NCBI RefSeq assembly: GCF_049671645.1
Contig: NZ_JBATVG010000015.1
Location: forward strand, 124,001-188,000
Length of the DNA: 64,000 nucleotides
Direction of reading: 5' to 3'
Source of the DNA: Castellaniella sp049671645
GTDB taxonomy: Bacteria; Pseudomonadota; Gammaproteobacteria; Burkholderiales; Burkholderiaceae_B
Position numbers and translations under genes: made by a program. The notes under the pieces were generated by a model. It was given only the letters and a program-made list of their open reading frames with translations. It searched no databases and was not told where the DNA came from. Shown here in pieces: positions 34,643 through 43,525 of the stretch (position 1 is the first letter of the stretch; the number at the start of each line of letters is the position of its first letter).

Positions 34643-36380
34643 ATCGCCCGGCGGCGCCGGGCCGCCCCGCCCCGCGTCCGGCCAGCGTCCGGATCAGGGA
34701 CAGCAGCGCCTGCATGCTCACGCCGCTTTCCAGGTCCAGTCCGATCGAATGCGGGTAGTAGCCGCTCAGATCCTGATTGACGCCGATGCCCAGGATCTCG
34801 ATGCCGCGTTCACGCGTGTAATGGCGGACCATCCGGCGCAAGTGGGCGTCCAGGAAGCCGGGCGGATTGACCAGGATGCTGGCGCTGTCCATCGGGCCGC
34901 CATCGGACACCACCCAGAGAATCCTGCGCTGGCTGTCCGGCTGCGCCAGCAAGCGCTCGCAGGCCCACTGCACGGCCTCGCCATCGATGCCTTCGCGAAA
35001 CAGATCGGGTTTCATGACGGCCGTCAGGCCGAGCCGGCCTTCCCGGCGCGGCATGGTCCGAGACCAGAAAACCAAGTGCTGCACTTCATTCAGGCGGCCC
35101 GGGTGCGCGGGCCGCCGCCCGCCGGCCTGCCATTCACGCGCCGGCCGGCCGCCGTTCCAGGCGCCGGTGGTGAAGCCCAGCAACTCGAACGGCACGCCGG
35201 CGCGCTCGAAGACGCGTCCCAGCAAGTCCATCAGCAAGGCCAGTTGCGGGCCGTGATGCCGCATCGACCCCGAACAATCGAGGAGCAGCGAAATCCGGGC
35301 CTGCGCCACAGGCACATCTTGCTCGCGAAAGAATATCTGGTGGTCGTGGGGCGAACTGATCAGACGCGCCAGCCGGCGGCCGTCGATCAAGCCCTCATCC
35401 TGGCCGAACAGGCGGCCTTCCGGCTGGGGCCTGAACAGGGCCCGCTGCAGGGCCTGGGCCAGGCGGGGCAAAGACCACGGCAGCCGGGCGATCTGCCGGT
35501 CCAGGCGCTGGCGGTATTCCTGCAACAACGCCGGACGCACCAGATCGACGGCCTGCCGGACACGGTCATGGCGCCGGCTCCAGATCGCATACGCAGCATC
35601 ATCGGCCGCAACGGCGGCCAGGCTGCCCGAAGCCCGGCCGCCCGTCTCGTTCTCGTCCGCGTCCGGGGGCAGCAGCGCCACGGAAAAATCCAGGTGCCGT
35701 TTCGGAGGGCGCCTCTTTTCCCGCCCGATCAGGTCCTGGAACCACCTCGCCAGATCCACCGCCAGGGCTGCCGCGACGGGGGCATAGGCGGCCTGGTCCG
35801 CGCGCAGCCGGCGCAAGCGGGACAGCGGCCCGGCCAGCACGGGGCCCATCCGGTAACGGGCGGATTCTGTCAGGTCTTCCAGGCGTTCCGGGATCGGTTC
35901 ATCGAACAACCGGCTCCTGGCCATCAGGGCGAGGCACAGCAGATGCTGGCCCGGGCGGGTTTCGACCAGGCCAGCCCCCTGGAACAGGAACAGCCAGCGT
36001 TCGAAGCGCCAGCGCAGATTGCAGCGCATGCCAGGCCAGCGATCGGGAGCCAGCGCCTCTACACGCCACTGTTCCAGCCATTCGAAGATCAGTTCGGCGA
36101 CGGGATCCTGCCCGGGGCTCAGGTCTCGGTGCAAGCACGCGTCGGAATGCAGCAGGCGCAGGGCCAGGGCATCGGCCAGCGCCCGATAGGCCGGAGGATC
36201 GTCCAGGCCTGGCTGCATCTGCAGATGCGGCGCTCCATCCGGCAGGGGATGATCGCCGTTCCAGGGTCGGCCCGCCTCGAAATGGACCTGCGGCTGGCAG
36301 GCCAGCGCCCGCACCAGGGCCGCGGCACGGGCTTCCAGCGCATGGCGGCGGACCCAATCGCGTGCGTCAGGCGCTGCCAT
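34623..36380 (-). CDS. CobT-like VWA-domain protein beside tauXY
   Basis: A 585-residue protein resembling CobT, the large subunit of the CobS-CobT chelatase motor of aerobic cobaltochelatase. The N-terminal half matches the CobT helical domain (DALALRLLHSDACLH; ELIFEWLEQWRVEAL). The C-terminal VWA domain has an intact MIDAS motif DCSGSMR (about residues 368-374) plus ELLGFTTGAWNGG, HPGRLNEVQHLVFWS, GIDGEAVQWACERLL and ILWVVSDGGPMDSAS, all close to CobT. It is shorter than classical CobT (about 630 aa) and lacks most of that protein's very acidic middle, keeping only a short DADENE stretch. No cobN or other cobalamin gene is in the window. It overlaps the cobS-like gene by 14 nt and is followed by tauXY. 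A role in dehydrogenase maturation is inference. Confidence 0.83.
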   Translation of the reverse strand: MAAPDARDWVRRHALEARAAALVRALACQPQVHFEAGRPWNGDHPLPDGAPHLQMQPGLDDPPAYRALADALALRLLHSDACLHRDLSPGQDPVAELIFEWLEQWRVEALAPDRWPGMRCNLRWRFERWLFLFQGAGLVETRPGQHLLCLALMARSRLFDEPIPERLEDLTESARYRMGPVLAGPLSRLRRLRADQAAYAPVAAALAVDLARWFQDLIGREKRRPPKRHLDFSVALLPPDADENETGGRASGSLAAVAADDAAYAIWSRRHDRVRQAVDLVRPALLQEYRQRLDRQIARLPWSLPRLAQALQRALFRPQPEGRLFGQDEGLIDGRRLARLISSPHDHQIFFREQDVPVAQARISLLLDCSGSMRHHGPQLALLMDLLGRVFERAGVPFELLGFTTGAWNGGRPAREWQAGGRRPAHPGRLNEVQHLVFWSRTMPRREGRLGLTAVMKPDLFREGIDGEAVQWACERLLAQPDSQRRILWVVSDGGPMDSASILVNPPGFLDAHLRRMVRHYTRERGIEILGIGVNQDLSGYYPHSIGLDLESGVSMQALLSLIRTLAGRGAGRPGAAGRSGARET

Positions 36381-37356
36381 GAGGCGCGGACGCGCTGGCG
36401 GCGACGGCCAGTTCCTCGTCGAAACAGCGCTGATAGTATTCCGCCACGATGTCCTGCTCCGATGGATCGCACTTGTTCAGGAACGCGTAGCGGAAAGCCC
36501 GGGCGGTCGACGAGAAGATCTGCAGGTTTTCCGCCCAGGAAATCAAGGTTCGCGGCGACATCAGCGTGGACAGATCGCCGCTCTGGAAGCCTGCCCGGGT
36601 CAGGGTCGCGACTTCAACCATGGCGGCGATCAGGCGGCGCCCTTCGGGGTTGTTCAGCGCAGGCACCTGCACGGCTACGATCTCGGTCTCCGCCTCGGGG
36701 CTCAGATAATTCAAGGCCGCCACGATATTCCAGCGGTCCAGCTGCGCATGGTTCAGGCGCTGGACACCGTAATACAGGCCGCTGGTGTCCCCCAGCCCCA
36801 CGCTGTTGGCGGTGGCGAACAGGCGAAAGCCCGAATGCGGCGCGATGACCCGGTTCTGATCCAGCAGCGTGAAATGCCCATCGCGCTCCAGAATGCGCTG
36901 CAGGACGAACATGACCTCGGGTCGGCCGGCATCGTATTCGTCCAGCACCAGCGCCATGGGCCGCTGCAGCGCCCAGGGCAGGATGCCTTCTTTGAATTCG
37001 GTGATCTGCTGGCCGTCCCGCAGCACGATCGCATCGCGGCCGACCAGATCCAGGCGGCTGATGTGGCCGTCCAGATTGACCCGGATGCAAGGCCAGTTCA
37101 GGCGGGCGGCCACTTGCTCGATGTGCGTGGACTTGCCCGTCCCGTGCATGCCCTGGATCAGTACCCGGCGATTGCAGGAGAACCCCGCCAGGATGGCCAG
37201 TGTCGTATCGGGATCGAAGCGGTAGTTCGGGTCGACGGCGGGCACGTAATCACTGGATTCGGTGAATGCCATGACCTCCAGATCGCTGTCCAGGCCAAAG
37301 CATTCGCGCACGGACAGATGCTTCGTCTCCCGGTCGGTGTCCACCACGCGTTTCAT
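36367..37356 (-). CDS. CobS-like MoxR-group AAA+ ATPase beside tauXY
   Basis: A 329-residue AAA+ ATPase, near full-length match to CobS (about 332 aa). The N-terminus has SVRECFGLDSDLEVMAFTE...YVPAVDPNYRFD, then Walker A GMHGTGKST (69-77), IEQVAARLNWPCIRVNLD, Walker B VLDEYD (137-142), FATANSVGLGDTSGLYYGVQRLNHAQLDRW and LSTLMSPRTLISWAEN. CobS and CobT form a ring complex that drives metal insertion by CobN; related MoxR-VWA pairs (NorQ/NorD, CbbQ/CbbO, CoxD/CoxE) activate other enzymes. Its start overlaps the iclR stop (ATGA) and its end overlaps the cobT-like gene. The order iclR-cobS-cobT-tauX-tauY suggests a client in taurine metabolism, though a B12 role with a distant cobN remains possible. 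Confidence 0.86.
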   Translation of the reverse strand: MKRVVDTDRETKHLSVRECFGLDSDLEVMAFTESSDYVPAVDPNYRFDPDTTLAILAGFSCNRRVLIQGMHGTGKSTHIEQVAARLNWPCIRVNLDGHISRLDLVGRDAIVLRDGQQITEFKEGILPWALQRPMALVLDEYDAGRPEVMFVLQRILERDGHFTLLDQNRVIAPHSGFRLFATANSVGLGDTSGLYYGVQRLNHAQLDRWNIVAALNYLSPEAETEIVAVQVPALNNPEGRRLIAAMVEVATLTRAGFQSGDLSTLMSPRTLISWAENLQIFSSTARAFRYAFLNKCDPSEQDIVAEYYQRCFDEELAVAASASAPHGSA

Positions 37357-38189
37357 GACGCTTTCTCTTGGCGCAGCGCCGGCGCGGACCGTTCCGGATA
37401 GCTGCAGGCTTCGATGCCCGCGAGCGCATCGGCCGCGCGACGCAGGGCGGGCAGACTGGCGCTGATGCGCTGCCCCTGGAATCGCAGCGTCGGCGCCTGG
37501 ATGGCGACAGCCAGGTTCGATTTTCCGGACGGCACCGGCACCCGCACGGCGATGCAGGTCAGGCCGGGCAGGAACTCCTCGTTGTCCATGGCATAGCCAT
37601 CCGCGGCGGCCTGCTGCAATTCGGTTTCCAGTGCGCGCGGATCCGTGATCGTCATCTCCGTGTACTTTTCAAGCGTGCCCGGCACCAGCAGGCGCTTGCG
37701 CTGGGAAGGCGTCATTTGCGCCAGGAAAAGCTTTCCGCTGGCCGAGCAATGCACCGGCACCCGCGACCCCGGATGCAGATAGAAGCGCAAAGGGGCCGGC
37801 GTTTCCACCCGATCCAGGTACAGGACCTCGCTGCCGGCGCAACTGGTGATATTGCAGCTTTCGCCGACTTCGGCCACCAGCGCGCGCAGCACGTTGCGCC
37901 GGGCGCCGTGCACAGTATTGTTCAGCAGCAGGTTTTCCGCGATCCGCCGCAACCGCGCGGCGGTGCTGTAATGACGACCGTCGCCGTCGCGCTGGATCAT
38001 CCCGGCGCTATCGAGCTGCTGCAGCATGCGATGCAGCGTAGGCTTGGGCAGCCCCAGTTCCTCAACCAGGCTCTGGAGTGAAAAATACTGGTTTTTTTCC
38101 GCAATCACTTCCAGGAGCGCAAACAGACGGATGGCAGGAGTATCGCCATCCAGTTTGTTGGACACTGGAACAAGTTCGACTGGACTCAT
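37353..38189 (-). CDS. IclR-family transcriptional regulator, first gene of the cobS/cobT-like unit
   Basis: A 278-residue IclR regulator. The N-terminal winged helix is at about residues 18-75 (AIRLFALLEVIAEKNQYFSLQSLVEELGLPKPTLHRMLQQLDSAGMI). The effector domain includes GESCNITSCAGSEVLYLDRVETPAPLRFYLHPGSRVPVHCSASGKLFLA and YAMDNEEFLPGLTCIAVRVP. It is translationally coupled to the cobS-like gene (ATGA). It diverges from thiO across a 72-nt AT-rich gap that must hold both promoters. It may control its own operon; the effector is unknown. Confidence 0.88.
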   Translation of the reverse strand: MSPVELVPVSNKLDGDTPAIRLFALLEVIAEKNQYFSLQSLVEELGLPKPTLHRMLQQLDSAGMIQRDGDGRHYSTAARLRRIAENLLLNNTVHGARRNVLRALVAEVGESCNITSCAGSEVLYLDRVETPAPLRFYLHPGSRVPVHCSASGKLFLAQMTPSQRKRLLVPGTLEKYTEMTITDPRALETELQQAAADGYAMDNEEFLPGLTCIAVRVPVPSGKSNLAVAIQAPTLRFQGQRISASLPALRRAADALAGIEACSYPERSAPALRQEKAS

Positions 38190-38261
38190 GAGGCGTCACG
38201 CTTTATATTTCAATAACAGGAACTTATTGTACCGATTTTAATATTTTTAGCTAGGTTTATC

Positions 38262-39329
38262 ATGCATATCGGAATTGCGGGCGCGGGCGTACTCGGGCGG
38301 CTGCTGGCCTGGCGCTTAAGTCGCGCGGGCCATCGGGTGGCCGTCTACGATCCGGCCGCCGGACCGTTGGCCAGGGGCGCCGCCGGCTGGACGGCGGCGG
38401 GGATGCTCTCGCCTTCGGCCGAACTGGAATGCGCCGACCTGCAGGTCTTCCAGGATGGGCTGGATTCGATCGGCCAGTGGTCGGATATCGTGGCCGCGCT
38501 GCCCGGCGCTCCCGATTTCGACTGCCACGGCAGCCTGCTGCTGGCCCACCGGGGCGACGGGGGCGCCGCCCGCCGACTGGTGGACCTGATCGAACGCAAG
38601 GCGCCCGAAGGACACCGTCCGCAGCCACTGGCCCCGGCCGCCCTGGCCAGACTGGAACCGGACATCCACGGCCCTTCGCTGGCCTGGTTCCTGCCCCATG
38701 AAGGCGCCATCAATCCCTTGCAGCTCATGCCGGCCTTGCACGCGGGCGCCTTGGGCGTGGACTGGCATTGGCAACAGCCGGTGGACGAGGTCGGCGGGGG
38801 ATTTCTCGCCGTCGGCGGCGAACGCCACGCTTTCGATCACGTATTCGACGCGCGCGGCCTGGGCCAGCGGCCCGCCGACGGTCCGGCGCAGGGGTGCGCG
38901 GACGTGCGCGGGGTGCGCGGCGAAATTTTCCTGGTGCGCGCGCCGGACGTCAGGCTGAGCCGGCCCGTGCGCCTGCTGCACCCGCGCCACCGCGTCTACA
39001 TCGTGCCGCGCCGCGATCATCATTTCGTCATCGGCGCCACCGAAATCGAAAGCGAGGACCGTTCCCCCGTTTCGCTGCGCAGCACGGTGGAGCTGCTGGC
39101 CGCCGCGCACAGCGTGCTGCCCGGCCTCGCCGAGGCGCGCCTCGTGCACGCCGACACCAATCTGCGGCCCGCGCTGCGCGACAATCTGCCTCTGATCGAA
39201 CACGCGGCGGGGCTGACCCGCATCAACGGGCTGTTTCGCCACGGCTGGATGATCGCGCCGGCCATGACCGCGCGCGCCATCCACCAGGCCGGCATTTCCC
39301 TTTCCCTCTCAGGAGCCTCTGCGGCATGA
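38262..39329 (+). CDS. thiO: Glycine oxidase ThiO
   Basis: A 355-residue FAD-dependent amine oxidase that makes the iminoglycine needed for the thiazole ring of thiamine. The FAD motif is IGIAGAGVLGRLLAWRL, followed by AAGWTAAGMLSP. The C-terminal segment is LVHADTNLRPALRDNLPLIEHAAGLTRINGLFRHGWMIAPAM. It is the first gene of thiOSG, and its stop overlaps the thiS start. No TPP riboswitch can be fitted into the short upstream gap. Thiamine diphosphate is the cofactor of Xsc, so the location near the taurine genes may be more than chance, but this is only an association. Confidence 0.88.
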   Translation: MHIGIAGAGVLGRLLAWRLSRAGHRVAVYDPAAGPLARGAAGWTAAGMLSPSAELECADLQVFQDGLDSIGQWSDIVAALPGAPDFDCHGSLLLAHRGDGGAARRLVDLIERKAPEGHRPQPLAPAALARLEPDIHGPSLAWFLPHEGAINPLQLMPALHAGALGVDWHWQQPVDEVGGGFLAVGGERHAFDHVFDARGLGQRPADGPAQGCADVRGVRGEIFLVRAPDVRLSRPVRLLHPRHRVYIVPRRDHHFVIGATEIESEDRSPVSLRSTVELLAAAHSVLPGLAEARLVHADTNLRPALRDNLPLIEHAAGLTRINGLFRHGWMIAPAMTARAIHQAGISLSLSGASAA

Positions 39330-39550
39330 ACACCATCTCCATCTACTTCAATGGCGAGTCCCGGTCCGTCCCCGACGGCACGACCCTGCGACAGGCCCTG
39401 GAGCTGCTGGCACAGGATCGCGACGCCTTGCAGCCCGCGTCGATCGCCACCGCGCTGAACGGCAGCCACGTCGCCCGCGCCCTGCGGGACCAGACCTCGC
39501 TGGCAGCGGGGGATCACATCACCACATTCGCACCCATTGTCGGAGGCTGA
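39326..39550 (+). CDS. thiS: Sulfur carrier protein ThiS
   Basis: A 74-residue ubiquitin-like protein ending in the required Gly-Gly (IVGG). The C-terminus is adenylated and thiocarboxylated to carry sulfur to the thiazole synthase ThiG. The body shows IYFNGESRSVPDGTTLRQALELL and ATALNGSHVARALRDQTSLAAGDHITTFAPIVGG. It overlaps the thiO stop by four bases (ATGA) and is five bases ahead of the thiG ATG. Confidence 0.92.
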   Translation: MNTISIYFNGESRSVPDGTTLRQALELLAQDRDALQPASIATALNGSHVARALRDQTSLAAGDHITTFAPIVGG

Positions 39551-39554
39551 ACTC

Positions 39555-40337
39555 ATGAGCTGGACCATCGCCGACACAGTGCTCGACAGCCGTTTCTTTC
39601 TCGGCACGGCCGCCTACCCTTCCCCCCAGGTCATGATGGATGCCGTGCGCGCCTCCGGCGCGCAGGTCGTCACGGTCGGTCTCAAGCGCCAGGCGGCCGC
39701 TGGGACCGGCGGCGGGCAGCCCTTCTTTTCGATGCTCAGGGACCTGGGCTGTCACCTGCTGCCCAATACGGCGGGCTGCGGCACAGCGGCCGAGGCCGTC
39801 TCGCTGGCCCATATGGCGCGGGAACTCTTCGACACGTCCTGGATCAAGCTGGAAGTGATCGGGGACGAACATACGCTCCAGCCCGACGTCTTCGAGCTGG
39901 TCTCCGCCGCCGACACCCTGACGCGCGACGGCTTCCAGGTCTTCCCTTATTGCACCGACGACCTGATCGTCTGCCAGCGCCTGCTGGACGCGGGCTGCCC
40001 CGTGCTGATGCCCTGGGCGGCGCCCATCGGCTCCGGCCAGGGCCTGATTCACCTGTCGGCCTTGCGCACCTTGCGGGAACGGCTGCCCGACACGCCCTTG
40101 ATCGTCGATGCCGGCATCGGTTCGCCCATGGATGCCGTCCACGCCATGGAACTGGGGTTCGACGCCGTGCTGCTGAATTCAGCGGTCTCGCGCGCCCTGG
40201 ATCCGGTGCGCATGGCGCAAGCGTTCAAACTGGGCATCCAGGCCGGACGGCTGGCCTGGGAAGCCGGCATCATGGCGGAACAGGACATGGCGGTCGCCAC
40301 CACGCCGGTATCGGGCCGGCCCTTCGTGCTGGCCTGA
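39555..40337 (+). CDS. thiG: Thiazole synthase ThiG
   Basis: A 260-residue TIM-barrel enzyme that joins deoxyxylulose phosphate, iminoglycine and ThiS-bound sulfur to form the thiazole. FLGTAAYPSPQVMMDAVRASGAQVVTVGLKR starts the barrel. The catalytic Lys lies in TSWIKLEVIGDEHTLQPD, and phosphate binding is in PLIVDAGIGSPMDAVHAMELGFDAVLLNSAV. The ATG follows GGAGG. thiE, thiD, thiC, thiF and thiH are not nearby, so only the thiazole part of the pathway is encoded here. Confidence 0.94.
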   Translation: MSWTIADTVLDSRFFLGTAAYPSPQVMMDAVRASGAQVVTVGLKRQAAAGTGGGQPFFSMLRDLGCHLLPNTAGCGTAAEAVSLAHMARELFDTSWIKLEVIGDEHTLQPDVFELVSAADTLTRDGFQVFPYCTDDLIVCQRLLDAGCPVLMPWAAPIGSGQGLIHLSALRTLRERLPDTPLIVDAGIGSPMDAVHAMELGFDAVLLNSAVSRALDPVRMAQAFKLGIQAGRLAWEAGIMAEQDMAVATTPVSGRPFVLA

Positions 40338-40344
40338 GGCCGCA

Positions 40345-40390
40345 CTCGGAAGGGGCCACGGCCCGCTCCCGGGCTATGGCCCCTTCCGAG
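40345..40390. terminator. 14-bp perfect stem between convergent thiG and MHS transporter
   Basis: The arm at 40345-40358, starting CTCGGAAGGGGCCA, is exactly complementary to 40377-40390. The 18-nt loop contains a second small stem GCCCG/CGGGC. It lies between two facing stop codons and probably ends both transcripts, although it has no clear T-run. Confidence 0.65.
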
Positions 40391-40397
40391 CTCCGGA

Positions 40398-41696
40398 TCA
40401 AGCGGGCTGCAACTGGCGCGAGACCGACCGGCCGATCAACCAGGCGCTGAAGGCCGAGACCACGCCCGCAAAAATCGTATAGGCCACAATCAGCCAGGGC
40501 TGGCCATCGTTGAGTCCCAAAAGGGCCGTGGCGATCATGGGAGTGATGCCCGAGGCGAATATCCCGGAAAATTGATAGACGAAGGAAATGCCTGTATAGC
40601 GCACCCGGGTATCGAAAAGTTCGCAAAACAGCGCTGCCTCGGGACCATAAACGCTGGCGTAGAAAATACCGAACGGGATGATGATCGACAACCAGACCAC
40701 CAGCACATGATCCGAATATTGCGTCATCAGCCAGAACGCGGGCAGCGCGGAGATACCCGTCACCAACGACCCCCAGAAATAAGTGCGCGTCCGGCCGATA
40801 CGATCTGACAAGGCACCGAATATGGGGATGAAGACACACATCACCACGGCAGCAACCATGACGCCTGTGAGTGCGTCCGTACGGTGCAGATTCAGGGTAT
40901 TGGTCAAATAGCTGATGGAAAAGACAGCAAAAATATTGAAGAACACGCCATCGATATACCGCGCCCCCATGCCTTTGATGATGTTGCCCGGATAGCGTTT
41001 CATCATATCGACGAAGGGTATCCTGGACTCTTCGTTGGCTTGCTTCACCCGGGTGAACTCGGGAGTTTCGCGAATGGTCAGGCGGATATACAGGCCCACG
41101 AATACCAGACCTGCCGATAGCACGAAACCAACCCGCCACCCCCAGTCGGAAAATGCCTCGTCGCTCAGCGTGGCTGACAGCAGCGCCACCACGCCGGCGG
41201 CCAGGCACAGGCCCACCGATAGCCCGATCTGCGGCAAGGAAGCGTACAGCCCACGCTTGCGCGGCGGCGCATACTCGAAGGTCATCAGCACCGCGCCGCC
41301 CCACTCCCCACCCAGGCCCAGGCCCTGCAGCACCCGACAGACCAGCAGCAGGATAGGCGCCCAGATGCCGATGGACTCGTAGTTCGGAATGAGGGCGATC
41401 AGGAACGTCGACACTCCCATCAGGATCAGCGTGAACACCAGCATGCTTTTCCGCCCGATGCGATCGCCGAAATGGCCGAATATGATGCCTCCGAAAGGCC
41501 GAGCCAGGAAGCCCACGGCAAAAGTGGCGTAGGCCAGCATGGTGCCCACCAGGGGATCGTGGGACGGGAAGTATTGCTTGTTGAAAATCAGGCCGGCGAC
41601 GACGCCGTACAGGAAAAAGTCATACCACTCGATCGTTGCGCCGATGAGCGAAGAAGCAACGACCTTGCGGATTGCAGACAGTGGAGCATTGGACAT
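40398..41696 (-). CDS. MHS-family MFS transporter (metabolite:H+ symporter)
   Basis: A 432-residue permease with about twelve membrane helices. The N-terminal signature VASSLIGATIEWYDFFLYGVVAGLIFNKQYFP and the A-motif GHFGDRIGRKSMLVFTLILMG place it in the metabolite:H+ symporter group (ShiA, KgtP, ProP relatives), which carry organic acids or zwitterions. The second half repeats the motif in GALSDRIGRTRTYFWGS. It is followed on the same strand, in transcription order, by thiG's terminator, and preceded by the GMC oxidoreductase gene about 100 nt upstream. Those two may share a substrate. Confidence 0.88.
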   Translation of the reverse strand: MSNAPLSAIRKVVASSLIGATIEWYDFFLYGVVAGLIFNKQYFPSHDPLVGTMLAYATFAVGFLARPFGGIIFGHFGDRIGRKSMLVFTLILMGVSTFLIALIPNYESIGIWAPILLLVCRVLQGLGLGGEWGGAVLMTFEYAPPRKRGLYASLPQIGLSVGLCLAAGVVALLSATLSDEAFSDWGWRVGFVLSAGLVFVGLYIRLTIRETPEFTRVKQANEESRIPFVDMMKRYPGNIIKGMGARYIDGVFFNIFAVFSISYLTNTLNLHRTDALTGVMVAAVVMCVFIPIFGALSDRIGRTRTYFWGSLVTGISALPAFWLMTQYSDHVLVVWLSIIIPFGIFYASVYGPEAALFCELFDTRVRYTGISFVYQFSGIFASGITPMIATALLGLNDGQPWLIVAYTIFAGVVSAFSAWLIGRSVSRQLQPA

Positions 41697-41796
41697 GGTT
41701 TGTCTCCCGGGAATGGAGCCGTTCTTGGTGACGGCTCTCGATTTCTGATTGTCGGAAAACCGGCCTTGGGGACCGGATAAAGCAGTGCCTCGCAAG

Positions 41797-43407
41797 TCAG
41801 GCGATCCGGGCGTCCTCCAGGATGAAGTCGGATGCGCGCTCTGCGACCATCACGGTGGGCACGTTGGTGTTGCCGGACACGATCGTCGGCATGACGGAGG
41901 CATCCACCACGCGCAAGCCTTCGATGCCATGCACACGCAGGCGCGCGTCCACGACGGCGTCACGGTCTGTGGCAGGCCCCATCCTGGCGGTGCCGACCGG
42001 ATGGAAGATCGTGGCGCCGTGTTCGCGGCAGAAGTGCAGGATCTCGTCATCGCTGCGCACTTCGTCACCCGGCCTGAACTCGCGCTTCATCAGGCTGCTG
42101 AGCGGCGCCGCGGCTGCCAGGCGGCGGGCATATTTCACGCCGGCGACAGCCGAGCGCCTGTCCCGCTCGGTGTCCAGGTAGTTGGAGTGGATGGCGGGCG
42201 CCTGCAGGGGGTCGGCCGACTGGATCCGGATCGACCCGCGCGATTCCGGGCGCAACTGACACATGGAATAGGTGCACCCCGAGAAGTCATGCACCGCGCC
42301 GCCCGCCATATCAGCTGACAATGTCCCGAAATGCAGCTGCGTGTCCGCCGTCGGGCTGTCCGGCAAAGCACGATAGAAGGCTGCGCCCTGGTTGATGCCG
42401 ATCGCCAGCGGCCCGCTACGGAACAGCAGCCACTGCAGGCCCATGCCCGCCTTGCCCCACAATGTGCGCAACTGATCGTTGGTGGTGATGGGCCTGGAGA
42501 CCTCATAGATCAGGCGGATCTGCAAATGGTCCTGGAGGTTGGCGCCTACCCCGGGCAAATCCTTGACAACGCCGATGCCGTGCTCGCTCAACAGCGCCCC
42601 CGGGCCGATGCCCGAGAGCTGCAGGAGCTGCGGCGACTGAACGGCGCCGGCAGAAACGATCACCTCGCGCGCCGCGCGCAACGCCCGTTCCTGGCCGCCT
42701 TTGCGGTATGTCACGCCTCGCGCTCGCCGGCCCTCCATGACCAGCCCCGTCACCTGAGCGTCGGTTTCGATACGCAGATTGCTTCGCCCGCGCGCCGGAT
42801 CCAGATAGGCGACGGCGGTCGAGCAGCGCTTGCCTGCGCGGGTGGTCAGCTGGTAGTAGCCGATTCCTTCGTTGTCGCCCTCGTTGAAATCGCTCCGCCG
42901 TTCCAGGCCCAGCTCACCGCCAGCGTCGATCAGCGCCTCGACCAGCGGATGCGGAGTCTTGATGGAGGTGGCGCTCAAAGGCCCCTGCGCCCCCCGGGTG
43001 GGGCCTGCGCCCAGGTCATTGGATTCCAGCTTGCGGAAATACGGCAGGCATTGTTCCCAATTCCAGCCCGGATTGCCCAACGCGCCCCAGTGATCGTAGT
43101 CCTGCCGCTGTCCGCGGATGTAGATCAGGCCGTTAATGGAGCTGCAGCCCCCCAGCGTGCGCCCACGCGGCCAGTAGATCCGTCGGCCCAGCATATTGTC
43201 GTCCGGGTCGGTGTAGAAGCCCCAATTCAGGGTCTCATTGAACATGGTCTTGCCATATCCGATGGGGATATGAATCCAAGGATTGCGGTCCCTGGGCCCT
43301 GCTTCGAACAGACAAACGGAGTATTTCCCGTTTTCGCTCAAGCGGTTGGCCAGGACACAGCCTGCTGATCCTGCTCCCACCACGATGTAGTCAACGGTAT
43401 TGGACAT
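41797..43407 (-). CDS. GMC-family FAD alcohol/choline dehydrogenase-like oxidoreductase
   Basis: A 536-residue glucose-methanol-choline oxidoreductase. The FAD motif is YIVVGAGSAGCVLANRLSENG. The first GMC signature is in GRTLGGCSSINGLIYIRGQRQDYD, the second in VIVSAGAVQSPQLLQLSGIGPG. The C-terminal active site has HPVGTARMG (His) and NTNVPTVMVAERASDFI (Asn). Similar proteins oxidise choline or primary alcohols and are often coupled to importers. It runs just upstream of the MHS transporter gene and diverges from a second iclR gene. The substrate is not identifiable from sequence. Confidence 0.88.
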   Translation of the reverse strand: MSNTVDYIVVGAGSAGCVLANRLSENGKYSVCLFEAGPRDRNPWIHIPIGYGKTMFNETLNWGFYTDPDDNMLGRRIYWPRGRTLGGCSSINGLIYIRGQRQDYDHWGALGNPGWNWEQCLPYFRKLESNDLGAGPTRGAQGPLSATSIKTPHPLVEALIDAGGELGLERRSDFNEGDNEGIGYYQLTTRAGKRCSTAVAYLDPARGRSNLRIETDAQVTGLVMEGRRARGVTYRKGGQERALRAAREVIVSAGAVQSPQLLQLSGIGPGALLSEHGIGVVKDLPGVGANLQDHLQIRLIYEVSRPITTNDQLRTLWGKAGMGLQWLLFRSGPLAIGINQGAAFYRALPDSPTADTQLHFGTLSADMAGGAVHDFSGCTYSMCQLRPESRGSIRIQSADPLQAPAIHSNYLDTERDRRSAVAGVKYARRLAAAAPLSSLMKREFRPGDEVRSDDEILHFCREHGATIFHPVGTARMGPATDRDAVVDARLRVHGIEGLRVVDASVMPTIVSGNTNVPTVMVAERASDFILEDARIA

Positions 43408-43525
43408 ATGGGTTCCAGTCATGCGCGAATCAAACCGGCATCCATCATAGGTACAATTTTTCAAGGTTCCGGATAAACTGATACCCTGTTTCACCAGCAG
43501 AACATTAAGTTCCAAAATCACCCCA

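Noticed and set aside
34623..37356. cobS/cobT-like genes as ordinary cobalamin biosynthesis genes
   Set aside because: Not excluded, but no cobN or other cob gene accompanies them and they are coupled to iclR and followed by tauXY, so a plain B12 label would be misleading.
38190..38261. TPP riboswitch upstream of thiO
   Set aside because: The gap is only 72 nt and AT-rich, and neither the CTGAGA nor the ACCTGA element of the THI box is present.
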